Assembly (NCBI RefSeq): GCF_009362735.1
Contig: NZ_WHNP01000026.1
Span: 58,409 to 122,408, forward strand
Length of the DNA: 64,000 nucleotides
Direction: 5' to 3'
Origin: Paraburkholderia franconis
Lineage (GTDB): Bacteria; Pseudomonadota; Gammaproteobacteria; Burkholderiales; Burkholderiaceae
Shown: piece after piece, positions 1 to 9,253 of the stretch
Layout of the letters: every line of letters starts with the position of its first letter
Position numbering within the stretch: position 1 is the stretch's first letter
Position numbers and translations under genes: made by a program
The notes under the pieces: model-generated
Seen by the model: only the letters and a program-made list of their open reading frames with translations
Told to the model about the DNA's origin: nothing
The model's database searches: none

Positions 1-618
1 CTAAGCAGAAGCAAGCGGAACGTATCCCGCCGCCAGAAAGAGCGAGACCAATCCTACTGTCGGCCTTGGAATCTACACCCAATTCTATGCGCCGCGCGAG
101 ATAGTGCTTCTTCTCCTCAACCAAAATTTCATCAAACGTTGCTGTATTCGTTTTTTTTTCAGTCACTTATCTGCGCCCCGAAATCATGGTCTGTGCCTTT
201 GTAAAGCCACGTCTAACTTGCTTTCTATTTGGGCGGGCAATGCGCTCACCTCTTTCACTGCCCGCTACGCGCCGATCGAGTGTATCACCCGTGATGGGGA
301 CTTCGAGCGGTCTATGGGAGTACAGAACGTACCCGCAAGTACACCATCCGTAAGCTAGCCGCTGCAATGGGCCGACACATGAGCGTAACGCGCGAGCAAA
401 TGTATGCGAAACCATGAAACGCAACTCCGGATTCGAAGGGCACCCTTTTTGCGATTTCAGTGTGGTGATGAGGTTGACGCAAATAGCTAGCGCCTCTTGT
501 ACCGGCCCGTCCGATTCTGACTCGATCGGACGCTCCGTAACCGTTCACGCTACCTTGCTAATCCGATTCGAGGATGCCACTCCGCTGTTATTGGGCCCGA
601 ACCTTGCTGATTGCTCCG
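1..618. other. Region without a supported gene
   Basis: No reading frame here has a recognisable motif, a good ribosome-binding site or a plausible domain. The short frames on both strands look like chance openings. It lies 3' of the leftward oxidoreductase gene and may be degraded island DNA or intergenic sequence. No tRNA, terminator or repeat was recognised. Confidence 0.5.
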
Positions 619-2061
619 TTAATCCGGAACCATGAGTGGCAGCGGAATAGCCGCCATACTCGTACGGTCGGCGCGGGTTTTTGGGTTCAACTTGACCATC
701 TTCGACTGCGGTACGGTGTCGGAGTCGGCGCCATAGCGGACTGCGATCCAGCGGAAGAAATAATGCTTCGGGTCGTCCTCGAGGGAAATGAAGAACCCGC
801 GTTTCCGATCACGAACGGTCGGCCTGGCGTCTGTGATGCTCGCTTCCCGATGTACGCGGTAGGTAAGTACGCGCCTGTATGCCCCGAGCTTCTGGCATTG
901 TTCGATCAGGTGTACCACAAACCGGTTCAGCAGGTATGCCTTGCCAAAACACCGCTCCCGCATGACATGATGGACTTCACCTCGACCCTCGCGTAGTTGT
1001 CGCCGTACGGCCTCCCGCACAACGGCCTCCCCGGCGAGCGCCGCTGCAACCAATTGGCACCGCGTATCGATATCCTCGAAGCTTCCCGTTCCAGACCAGG
1101 TGGTCACAAGCCGACTCTGCCGTTCGAGCGCTTCGAGACTGGGCGCCCAACGATCAATCGCTTCTGCAACCGCCGTATCCAGCCTCAAATCGCGGATCAG
1201 CTGAAGCGGATGGTCGTGCTTCGTCAGAAGACGCAGGACGTCCTGCAGCGCGCCATCGCCACCACCAAAAACGCAGGAGTTGGCGTGGCGAGTTTTGTCC
1301 AACTTCAGCTCGTCATTGTCCCAGAAGGACTTCCCCCTGATGCGCGGAAAGCCAGGAAGTGCGACACGCTCATCTCCCATTCCCGCCGCGAGCACAATGT
1401 AGTCCGGGCGGAATGACGTTCCCCCATGTGCGGGCTTCCCTTGGTGATCAAGGCACCCTTTGGGAAGCACATACTCGGGACTTGGCGGCACACCCGCGAC
1501 CGTCTCCGTACCATGGTACGCGACGAACGCACGCACGTAAGCTTCCACTTCCGCAGGTACGACACCAAAATAGAAGCGTGCCGTCCCCGGCAAAAACCGA
1601 TGCGCGACCAACCAGTCGTCCAAATTTTCCGCGAATTTGGCTGCCGGAATCGGATGCGCAGCCGTCCATTTCGGCGTCGCATCGGACGGCTGACCTAGCG
1701 CACCCGGCGGCGGATAGTCTTGGCAGTCGTGCCCAAGCTCCGGCCATTCATACATGAACGGCCCGACAAATCGGCTCGTCACGCCAGCCTGCAGGCTGAA
1801 CGGCTTGTTCTGGCTGTCAACGAGCACGACATCCATATCGAGTTCGCACGCCATCGTGGCTGCTGAAACCCCGCCGACTCCGCCGCCAACGATCAGGACG
1901 CGATTGCATGTCGGATCGTTTTCTTTCAAGTCGCGTATCAGCAATTGAGCGCGCACGATCTGATCGCGCATGCTGGCATGGACAACGCCCGTCGAGAGGT
2001 CGAACGTCCTTGCGGCGCACTTGTGCGCCAGCAGCGCAAGTCCATTGGTTCGCTTCGTCAC
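619..2061 (-). CDS. FAD/NAD(P)-binding oxidoreductase-like protein, last gene of a nuclease-helicase cassette
   Basis: 480 residues. A Rossmann dinucleotide-binding motif (VLIVGGGVGGVSAA, about residues 55-68) is followed by an acidic strand end (VVLVD), as in FAD- or NAD-binding enzymes. A second glycine-rich motif (FGGGDGALQD, about residue 258) suggests the two-nucleotide fold of FAD-dependent oxidoreductases. The substrate is unknown. The start overlaps the stop of the 153-residue gene by an ATGA junction, so the two are translated together. No signal peptide or membrane segment is seen. Whether it works with the upstream helicase/phosphodiesterase genes or is a separate gene pair is unresolved, because 128 bp separate the pair from the helicase. 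Confidence 0.7.
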   Translation of the reverse strand: MTKRTNGLALLAHKCAARTFDLSTGVVHASMRDQIVRAQLLIRDLKENDPTCNRVLIVGGGVGGVSAATMACELDMDVVLVDSQNKPFSLQAGVTSRFVGPFMYEWPELGHDCQDYPPPGALGQPSDATPKWTAAHPIPAAKFAENLDDWLVAHRFLPGTARFYFGVVPAEVEAYVRAFVAYHGTETVAGVPPSPEYVLPKGCLDHQGKPAHGGTSFRPDYIVLAAGMGDERVALPGFPRIRGKSFWDNDELKLDKTRHANSCVFGGGDGALQDVLRLLTKHDHPLQLIRDLRLDTAVAEAIDRWAPSLEALERQSRLVTTWSGTGSFEDIDTRCQLVAAALAGEAVVREAVRRQLREGRGEVHHVMRERCFGKAYLLNRFVVHLIEQCQKLGAYRRVLTYRVHREASITDARPTVRDRKRGFFISLEDDPKHYFFRWIAVRYGADSDTVPQSKMVKLNPKTRADRTSMAAIPLPLMVPD

Positions 2062-2519
2062 GAGCGGCCTCCGATACGAGCGAGCAGGCGATCGAAATCG
2101 TCGGGCATGGACGAGAATAACAAAGGATGCGACAGCACTTCGCGATATCCGGCGCCCTCGCCGTCCCCACCACCACTGTCGGTGCCTCCCGGTGGCACAT
2201 CTGGCGGCCGGTTGCCCGGCGGCAGCAGTTGTGGCTCGTCGTCCGACGCAGCATCGAGAAGTGAAGGGCGCGCGAGGTCGGATCTCGGCTCGATCGGGTG
2301 TATCAACTTGTAGCGGCCAGCGCCATCTCCTCTCACCGTCGCAGTGGATTCAAGCGTTCGCAGCACGGCGCCAACGAGCGGCTCCCAACGTTTCGGAAGC
2401 GGCGTCCAGTCTTCGGAGTGCCGGGAATGGGCGTCCCTGATCTGGTGGATCGTGAACTCAGTCGATCCGTTGGCGTGAAGCTGCCGGATTATTTCAACGA
2501 TCTGCTGCTCTCTGGACAT
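2058..2519 (-). CDS. Small hypothetical protein, probable winged-helix
   Basis: 153 residues. The N-terminal half (MSREQQIVEIIRQLHANG, then TIHQIRDAH and LRTLESTATVRGDGAGRYKLI) has the helix-helix-strand pattern of a winged-helix DNA-binding domain. The C-terminal half is proline- and glycine-rich and looks disordered. It sits 128 bp downstream of the helicase gene and overlaps the oxidoreductase gene by 4 bp. I do not recognise a named family. It could be a regulator or a structural partner of the cassette. Confidence 0.6.
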   Translation of the reverse strand: MSREQQIVEIIRQLHANGSTEFTIHQIRDAHSRHSEDWTPLPKRWEPLVGAVLRTLESTATVRGDGAGRYKLIHPIEPRSDLARPSLLDAASDDEPQLLPPGNRPPDVPPGGTDSGGGDGEGAGYREVLSHPLLFSSMPDDFDRLLARIGGRS

Positions 2520-2647
2520 GTCTAGTCTCGAAGAATGTTCAGTTTTCTTGTTATCTCACGCGGCGGCGCTCGCGCAATTCGCGGCACCGCAGTCGGGCTT
2601 GCTCAGGTTCGACGCCGCGGTCGGCTTCAACGATGAAGGTCCCATTC

Positions 2648-5275
2648 TTACGCGCTGTGTTCAATGAAGGGTCCAAATAGTCCCGCCGGCCGGAAGTTCG
2701 GCGCGGCCTCGTTGATCTCGTCGACGACCAACTGCGGAATACCTGCTTCCTGCGCCATGCGAGGTGAGATCACTACACCGTGCAGTTGTGCACGCAGATC
2801 GTCCCAGCGCGTTCGTAGCACGTACCAGTTCCACTCGTCGTAGGTGCCCGTGAAGATCACCGGCCGCACGATGATGCGCGGCGTGTCTTCTGCGCTGGTC
2901 GCCTCGGCGACGGCCTTGTCGAGCGACTTCTGCCACAGACTCCCGATGCGGTCGACACGCCCGATTTGCTGCTCAACCACGCCTGGATTCCATTCGTGAT
3001 GCAGCAGCACGACCGTCTTGCAAGCTTTGTGTAGATTGAGCCCCTCGCGCCCGACCATCGATTGAGCGACCAGCACCCTTGGAAAACTGTGATCGCGGTT
3101 GAACGCTAGTTGCAGCAAACGGCGCGTGCGCTGCGCGGTGTCGCCGTTCATCAGGCGCGCGAAGCCGCCCTGGGGCGCCCTGAGTTCGCTCGAGATGCGC
3201 TGCCACAGTGGCATCGCGTCCTGTTCGTCAGCGTCTGTGTCGTCAATATGCTCGCCGCGATCCACCGACGCATCCACGAACTCGACGAACGCGCCCGCGA
3301 TCGCCGCGGGCTCCACGGGCGCGTCCGCCGCGTTCAGTAACTCTTGCAACGTGCGCGCGACCTGCGCGAGCGGCGAGGCTTCGTCGCTCTCTTCAGCAGC
3401 GGTCACGGAGCGCTGGAAAGCATCGAAGAGACGCAGGGCGAGCGCGTGCTTTGGTACAGCGCCGAGACCTTCGCCCAATTGTTTGATGAGCCGCGTGCGG
3501 AACGAACGCCGCTGATTTTCGATTTGCCGGTATTGATCGGCGAGGCGGATCTTGAACGTCTCATAGGCAAGATCGTCGGTACGTCTGAGTTGCCGGTGAG
3601 CCGCTTGCACCGCGGTCCATTCGCTATCCGACAGTGTGGCCTGCGGCCACGGACGGCCCGCGTCAAGGCTCTTAAGCATCGAGCGTGCATTCAGCAATTC
3701 GGTCAGCGCGCGCAGCGGCGCGGTGAAACGCCCGAACACGAGCACTTTCTCGCCGCGGTCGCACACCTGCTCGATCTCCTTGACGGCCTCCAGAATCGCC
3801 GGGTGATCGAAAAGGGGATGTGAGTCATCATCGCGGAACGCCGCGCCAAGCACGCCTTTCCACCAAGCGGCGCGTTGCTTGCGTTTGTCGGTAACCACAT
3901 CGGGCGGATCGGCGCCGTCGTCAGTCGGTGGCGGTGTCGCCTCATCTACGGTCTCATCCTGCTCGGTCTGCCGAAGCCAACCCGCGATGCCGTGCCCGTT
4001 CGCAAAGGTCAGATACAACCGGTTGGCGCCCGCGTCCTCGGCGCGCCGCGTGGTGAGCGACAGTGATTCCGCTGCGCATACCGCGCGACGCCATGGCAGC
4101 GAAAGCTTAGCCGTCTCCACGAAAATTTCTTGGATCGCGCGATAGGCATGATGCGGCTCACCCGTGTACCGTTCGAAGTCGCTTACATGTCGATCCTCGC
4201 GTTTGTCACGCCTGAGCAGATACGGCGCGAGCGCTTCCTGGAACGCTCGCGCAGCATGTTTGTACACATCACGCGTGGGCCGATCCATTGGCGTTTCACG
4301 CACACGCTCGACCGCGCGCGCGTATTCATCGATGCGCGCGTCGATCTCGGAAGACGCCACTTCTAGGCGCGCGAGCGTAGATTTCCAGTCCTGCACGCTC
4401 AATTCGACGGGCGTCGCGCTTAGAGCGAGGCAGCGCGCGTTCGTATTGCGCTGGATGACGCGCCCGAACAGCGATGACAGCACCGACTGTTCGCCGCGAC
4501 TCTTGTGCGCTTCGTCGAGAATGATCAGGTCGAAGACGCCGAGGCCGAGGCCGATCGAGCCTTCGAGCGCGCCGCGCATCGGCCCGTCGCTGCGATAGGC
4601 GTCGGCGTGGCAGGAGCGCCGCCAATCGGTGATGGTGCCGAACAACGCATCAGCAAGGCGGCGCGGCACGGCGCGCGGCGGCGAGTACATGGCCTGTGCG
4701 ATGTACTTCGCCACGGTCGCCTGCCGTGCGCGCTGCGCGCGCTTTTCGCCGTCGGCGGAGTAGCCATAAGGGAGGCGCTTGTTCGTGTGCAGATGCCATT
4801 GCGCGTACAACTCGGGCATGAGCGCCCAACGCCACGTGTCGCTGCTGCCGCCGAAGCGCCAGTTGGCGAACGCGTGGGAGATCACGATCGCGTCGTGGTC
4901 AAACCACGGGCGTTCCGGTCGGTCGCTGGCCGGGAACCACGCGTCCATATACTGCCGCAGGCTGCGCAACAAGGGAACGTCGGCGATGCCGGCCTCATCG
5001 AGTTCTGCTTTCCACTGATACGGTAACGCGGGCGGCACCAGAATCGCGACCCGACCGCCCGCACGAATCACCGCGCTCGCCAAGGCCGCCGCGATGCGGG
5101 TCTTGCCCATGCCTACCTCATCGGCAACCAGCAGCCCATTCTGCGCGACCTGTTCGGCGATACGCGCGAGGCTCGCGCATTGCCCATCGTCAAGCCAGGA
5201 CGAGCTACGGCTCTCGCGCGCGATGTCCCCAAGCCCGACCGCTACCGCCGCCCAGCCTTTGAATTGCTGCTTCAC
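2648..5275 (-). CDS. SNF2-type DEAD/H helicase of a defence-like cassette
   Basis: About 875 residues. Motif I is GLLVADEVGMGKTRIA (about residues 46-61) and motif II is LIILDEAHKS (about residue 260). The C-terminal helicase lobe has RVLVAQSMVGREGLNLH and ends in a QQIGRVDRIGS arginine-finger motif, which is the pattern of SNF2/HepA-like ATPases. I chose the GTG at 5275 because it forms a GTGA overlap with the stop of the upstream phosphodiesterase gene and follows a GGGGAGG Shine-Dalgarno sequence. The next ATG (5314) lies inside that gene. A long insertion between the lobes (about residues 380-620) is typical of prokaryotic SNF2 defence helicases. It probably translocates on DNA and feeds it to the adjacent nuclease-like protein (inference). 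Confidence 0.85.
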   Translation of the reverse strand: MKQQFKGWAAVAVGLGDIARESRSSSWLDDGQCASLARIAEQVAQNGLLVADEVGMGKTRIAAALASAVIRAGGRVAILVPPALPYQWKAELDEAGIADVPLLRSLRQYMDAWFPASDRPERPWFDHDAIVISHAFANWRFGGSSDTWRWALMPELYAQWHLHTNKRLPYGYSADGEKRAQRARQATVAKYIAQAMYSPPRAVPRRLADALFGTITDWRRSCHADAYRSDGPMRGALEGSIGLGLGVFDLIILDEAHKSRGEQSVLSSLFGRVIQRNTNARCLALSATPVELSVQDWKSTLARLEVASSEIDARIDEYARAVERVRETPMDRPTRDVYKHAARAFQEALAPYLLRRDKREDRHVSDFERYTGEPHHAYRAIQEIFVETAKLSLPWRRAVCAAESLSLTTRRAEDAGANRLYLTFANGHGIAGWLRQTEQDETVDEATPPPTDDGADPPDVVTDKRKQRAAWWKGVLGAAFRDDDSHPLFDHPAILEAVKEIEQVCDRGEKVLVFGRFTAPLRALTELLNARSMLKSLDAGRPWPQATLSDSEWTAVQAAHRQLRRTDDLAYETFKIRLADQYRQIENQRRSFRTRLIKQLGEGLGAVPKHALALRLFDAFQRSVTAAEESDEASPLAQVARTLQELLNAADAPVEPAAIAGAFVEFVDASVDRGEHIDDTDADEQDAMPLWQRISSELRAPQGGFARLMNGDTAQRTRRLLQLAFNRDHSFPRVLVAQSMVGREGLNLHKACKTVVLLHHEWNPGVVEQQIGRVDRIGSLWQKSLDKAVAEATSAEDTPRIIVRPVIFTGTYDEWNWYVLRTRWDDLRAQLHGVVISPRMAQEAGIPQLVVDEINEAAPNFRPAGLFGPFIEHSA

Positions 5276-7281
5276 GATGCCTCCCCGATTGGTTCTGCAC
5301 GCGCCATCTGCCATCTATCGCCGATGCGATCGAGTAACGCTTCGTACGTTTGGCCATGCGGCGTCGCACCGCATTCGGCATATGTCGGCCGAAACGATTC
5401 AACGCGCAACGCCGCGAGCGGATTGAGTTGCATCTCGCGGAACGCGCGCACGCCGTCGCTGTCGGAGAGCAGCGCGAGCGTCTGTTCGAGGCGGCAGCAC
5501 CACGCGCTCCAGTCCGTTTCAGCGACGGCCGTCTGCCGTTCGGCCAGTCGCTCGATGAAGTTCATCATTTCGCGTACTGCATAGCGCGCGTGTAAATGCT
5601 CGCCACTCGGCGGCGCCGGGTTCGGCGAGCCGTCGATGTCGGTGTCGCCACCATCAACGTCATCGCCGGGCGGCTGGGGGAAGCTGGCGAGGTGCCACCA
5701 CGCGTCCTCCAATTCGAGCGCAGGCAGCGCCGCAGCCGCGACACGGCCGAACTCGTCGACTACCGGTATGTCCGCGATCCCAACGCGATCGCCCGCCTGC
5801 CAGCGCACGGTGACGACGCGCGGTCGCGGCCCGTGCCAGAGGAATATGTTTGCGCCGCTCTTGCGCGCGCAGGCTTCGCCCGACACGCCTATAACCTCGA
5901 ACGATCCTCGAGCGTCGTCGCTGACGGCGAGTTCGCCGCTGTCGTCGCTTGTCGGATGCCACGCGAGCCAGGCCACCGGGGCTGCAAGATAAGCGTCCTC
6001 GCGCTCGGGCATGTCGCCGCCCACGGTCAGCGCGTCGGGTTCAAGGGTGTCCCGCCTATGCACCGGCAGCACGTTCTCCACAAAATGATGTGGCTCAAAT
6101 TCCCGCTCGCGCGACCAGATCAAATCGGACGTGGAGAACACGACGCCCGCTTCGAGATTGCCGCCTTGCCGCGCGGCGCGCTGGAAGCCCGGCCCGGTCA
6201 GATTGCCTGAGCCGAGATAGACCCACGCGCTCAGGCAATAGGGCGAATCGTTGCGTGCTCTGTAGCCGAGCAAGAATTTCGCGTGCAGCGCGCGGGCCCG
6301 TCCGTCGCCGAAAATCGTAGCCGGCTGCGCTGCCGCACGGATCGTCATGTTGGCCTTGTTCATCGCTTTGGCGCTTTGTGCGACGGCTTGGCACGCGAGC
6401 GGATTGACGAACACGTCCACCGCCGGATTCGTGGATAGCAGTTTCTTGGTCTTCAGTCGGGCGACGATCGCGGAGAGCGTCGTGGGCACGGCGTTCGACT
6501 GCGCGGCGCTTTCGTAAAAGCCCGAGCCCATTGCTAGGCGATTGCTTGCCACGTCGATGCCCGCCTGTGCGATCCGTTCGGGCAACTGGTCAAGCAGCGA
6601 CTCATCCTCACTATGAACAAACCGCGCGACGCCGCTCGGCGCGTGTTTGACGCACTGCGCGATCCACGCCGATACGTCGTCGATGGCGAGTCCCGTGTCG
6701 CGCTCTCGTACGGGCGCAGCGGCGTCCAGCAGACGCGTGTCGAACAGCAGGGAAAGACGTTCGAGCATGCCGCGCGCCGCTTGGATGTCCGCGCAACGAT
6801 GCAGCGTTTCCGCGTCGGGCGAATGGGCTTCGCGCAAGTCGTGCGAATATACGTCGACGCACCACGCGAGATCCAGGCTTTCTTCGACGGTCTGCCGCGT
6901 CCAGTTGCCCGTCGAAACGATGAGCCGCACCATCCACTCGCCCGCGCGGTCACAATGACGAAAGCCAAGCAGCGCGACCTTCGCATGCAGCAATGCAAAT
7001 CTCTTTTCTATGTCGGCACGGATCGGCAGATGCGCAACGCCAGGCGCTTCCAACATCGAAATGGCGGGATTGCCGGGATCGAGCATCACGCCAAGCGCGA
7101 TGCCGCCCGCATGCGCGCGCTGCGGCGCGGTCTGACGCGTGAAGAGTTCGGCGGCGAGATCGAGAAAATCGGCGTCCGCGGAATAGCCGCACAGCCAGCC
7201 GAAGCGGCCTACCCAAGCCTCTTCCGGACCCGCGAACCATTGTGCAAGCGACGGTGGGTGAAGTTTCTCGTCGCCTCTCAT
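5272..7281 (-). CDS. TDP1-like phospholipase D-superfamily phosphodiesterase
   Basis: 669 residues with two HxK/N half-sites: H99-A-K101 with N126 (IVSTGNWT), and H333-A-K335 with N360 (LGSGNLTG). This HxK...N pattern without the aspartate of classical HKD motifs is that of tyrosyl-DNA phosphodiesterase (TDP1), in which both half-sites form one active site. The natural substrate could be a DNA end, a 3'-phosphodiester adduct or phage DNA. The C-terminal 200 residues are not recognised and contain an acidic, proline-rich linker. It overlaps its neighbours at both ends (ATGA with the 450-residue gene, GTGA with the helicase), which indicates strict co-translation. Confidence 0.82.
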   Translation of the reverse strand: MRGDEKLHPPSLAQWFAGPEEAWVGRFGWLCGYSADADFLDLAAELFTRQTAPQRAHAGGIALGVMLDPGNPAISMLEAPGVAHLPIRADIEKRFALLHAKVALLGFRHCDRAGEWMVRLIVSTGNWTRQTVEESLDLAWCVDVYSHDLREAHSPDAETLHRCADIQAARGMLERLSLLFDTRLLDAAAPVRERDTGLAIDDVSAWIAQCVKHAPSGVARFVHSEDESLLDQLPERIAQAGIDVASNRLAMGSGFYESAAQSNAVPTTLSAIVARLKTKKLLSTNPAVDVFVNPLACQAVAQSAKAMNKANMTIRAAAQPATIFGDGRARALHAKFLLGYRARNDSPYCLSAWVYLGSGNLTGPGFQRAARQGGNLEAGVVFSTSDLIWSREREFEPHHFVENVLPVHRRDTLEPDALTVGGDMPEREDAYLAAPVAWLAWHPTSDDSGELAVSDDARGSFEVIGVSGEACARKSGANIFLWHGPRPRVVTVRWQAGDRVGIADIPVVDEFGRVAAAALPALELEDAWWHLASFPQPPGDDVDGGDTDIDGSPNPAPPSGEHLHARYAVREMMNFIERLAERQTAVAETDWSAWCCRLEQTLALLSDSDGVRAFREMQLNPLAALRVESFRPTYAECGATPHGQTYEALLDRIGDRWQMARAEPIGEAS

Positions 7282-8630
7282 ACGGCTTCCTCCAACTCGC
7301 TTTCGCTCATGGGCGTGACGGCATTCTCCCTATTCAACCAGCGTTCAAGATCACCGTGCAGGTCGGCGTTGAGCAGGAACAGGTTTCGAACTCGGAACGA
7401 AAGGCCGACCGGCCAATCGATCGACGTGTCCGGCGCAGCGGATTCGCCGTCGCCTTCATTGCGCGCCGGTCCGGCTTCGCGCTGCTCCCGGCCCTGATAA
7501 GCCGAGCCGGGCACAACGTCGTCGCCACGCAACCGGAGCACCCGACCATCGCGTTTAACGAGTTCGCGTAAGAGGCGTTTGTCGTCAGGCAAGAGGCAGT
7601 CGTCGCAAAAATGGTTCGCCTCGGATTCGGTGCGCTTTTCGTCATGGAAGCGTTGCGCGGCGCCGCGCAGCGCGTCCAGCTTGGGGCGGATTCCGCCGGG
7701 AAGAACGTCGCGTAGCGACAGGGCCTTGCCGTTGCCGCTCTTCTCGTTCTTGCCGATTTGCGCTTCAAGCGCGTCGAGCACGTCAATCGCGGCATCGCGG
7801 GCAAGCGTGAAGAACGCGCCGGCGCGCAGGTCATTCCAATGCGCGTCGCTCTCGATCTCGTACGGCCGATCGTCCCAGCCGATCAATACCGAAGGTCTGA
7901 GGCGAATCGCCTCGACCCAATCGAGCGCTTCGCAACGGCGCTTCTGTATGTTGGCGGACTCGTTGCGGCCGCGACTCCTGAGGCGCTCGGTCAGCAATGC
8001 GCGCGCGCGTTCAGGTAACGGCAGGGTCGGCATGAGGGCAATGCCCAGCGTGTCAAGAGAGCCGATCGAACTCCCGTCACCGGTCCAGCCGATCAGGTGA
8101 TCGGCCACTGTGCGGTTCTTCGGACGCGCGTGAGCGCACGCCGCCTCGATGAAGGCCTGTCCCGCCTCTGAGCACGCGAAGGTGTTGAAACGCGTGCCGT
8201 TGGCATCGACGAGACCGAGCGCGGGCAGCGCCTCAACGGTCGACATGCGCATCGGCTGCGTCACATAGAATTTTTGCTCGCGAAGGCGGCGGAACGTCAG
8301 CTTTTCCTTAGTCACGCCGCGCATCTTATTCACACCGCGCAGGCGCGGCACCGCCTGCCAGCGGCTCCTTTCGAATCCGAGCCAGCACGCAAGCGCCTCG
8401 ATCGCATTTGCCGTCTCGATGTTGTTGACCTGACGCTGATACTCGCGTGCGCCCTGCGCGACCATCACGCCGAGAGTGGCGAGCATTACCTGCTTGCCGA
8501 ACCACACTCCGCCCAAACCCGGCACGGCCAGCTCATTGAAATGCCGCACGGATGCGGAAACACCAAGCGTTCTTACACGCCTTTCGGCTGCCAGTTCGCC
8601 CGGGCCGAGTAGCCCCCAACTCAAGGTCAT
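7278..8630 (-). CDS. Unrecognised first gene of the nuclease-helicase cassette
   Basis: 450 residues with no domain I can name. The N-terminus (MTLSWGLLGPGELAAERRV) resembles the opening of several defence-island DUF proteins, but the similarity is weak. A CxxC pair (HFCDDCLLP, about residue 352) may bind a metal. The C-terminal 60 residues are acidic. The ATG is preceded by GGGGAAA, and the stop overlaps the next ORF by ATGA. As first gene it could be the sensor or specificity subunit (inference only). Confidence 0.7.
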   Translation of the reverse strand: MTLSWGLLGPGELAAERRVRTLGVSASVRHFNELAVPGLGGVWFGKQVMLATLGVMVAQGAREYQRQVNNIETANAIEALACWLGFERSRWQAVPRLRGVNKMRGVTKEKLTFRRLREQKFYVTQPMRMSTVEALPALGLVDANGTRFNTFACSEAGQAFIEAACAHARPKNRTVADHLIGWTGDGSSIGSLDTLGIALMPTLPLPERARALLTERLRSRGRNESANIQKRRCEALDWVEAIRLRPSVLIGWDDRPYEIESDAHWNDLRAGAFFTLARDAAIDVLDALEAQIGKNEKSGNGKALSLRDVLPGGIRPKLDALRGAAQRFHDEKRTESEANHFCDDCLLPDDKRLLRELVKRDGRVLRLRGDDVVPGSAYQGREQREAGPARNEGDGESAAPDTSIDWPVGLSFRVRNLFLLNADLHGDLERWLNRENAVTPMSESELEEAV

Positions 8631-8951
8631 GACTGATTTCCCCGATGTTCTTTTCTTTTCGATGTTTCCCGCCGTCGCGGGCTCTCAGGTTTGCCGCATT
8701 CGAACCGGTGCCCGCGAAGCGACGGCAAAGTAGCGCGTCGCGGCACGACCTCCCGACGCGAGCGCACCCGAATCACACACGAAATTGCGGCGTCCGGCCG
8801 GTATAGCACGCTCACATGCGCCAATCGAGACGGTGCACACTAGGCAGTCCGAGCGTTTTATCGGCTTGCCGGTGTGAATCTGAAGCCTTGTGAGAGATTT
8901 ACCTCGCGCGAATCAGAGTGCCCCCGCTGTTCGCAAGTTAAAAACGGCTTG
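8631..8951. other. Intergenic region between the cassette operon and tRNA-Ala
   Basis: This stretch should hold the leftward promoter of the cassette and the rightward promoter of the tRNA. No ORF here is convincing. I see no clear inverted repeat or operator. Confidence 0.5.
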
Positions 8952-8960
8952 TGCTAGAAT
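8952..8960 (+). promoter_or_regulatory. Extended -10 element of the tRNA-Ala promoter
   Basis: TGCTAGAAT is an extended -10 box (TGn plus TAGAAT) ending 11 bases before the first base of the tRNA, the expected distance for a start just upstream of the mature 5' end. The -35 is weak (TTCGCA at 8930-8935), which fits an extended -10 promoter. Confidence 0.6.
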
Positions 8961-8971
8961 CGTTTCGCAGT

Positions 8972-9047
<76 letters not shown>

Positions 9048-9065
9048 AGAAATTGTCTTTAAAAA

Positions 9066-9100
9066 CAGCGCACTACGTTTCGAATGTGGTGCGCTGTTTT
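9066..9100 (+). terminator. Rho-independent terminator after tRNA-Ala
   Basis: An 11-bp stem (CAGCGCACTAC with GTGGTGCGCTG, one G-U pair) encloses a 9-nt loop and is followed by TTTT. It begins 19 nt after the CCA end and also insulates the tRNA from the convergent integrase gene. Confidence 0.8.
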
Positions 9101-9253
9101 GCATTTGAAGTGGCACGCGGCGGCTACCACGCCCGCCGCTTCAGTCCTACGCGCTACGAGACCGTGTTGCCCGCCATGCGGGACGCTGCAATCGTCGGCG
9201 TCCCGGGCCTGTCATACCAGTGGATGCGCCAATCAAGACGAAACCCCTGGACG

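Noticed and set aside
2551..2664. A 37-codon minus-strand frame (TTG start) between the helicase stop and the winged-helix gene, with a protein-like charged sequence
   Set aside because: The start is TTG without a ribosome site and lies in the helicase 3' end; I cannot tell it from a chance frame.
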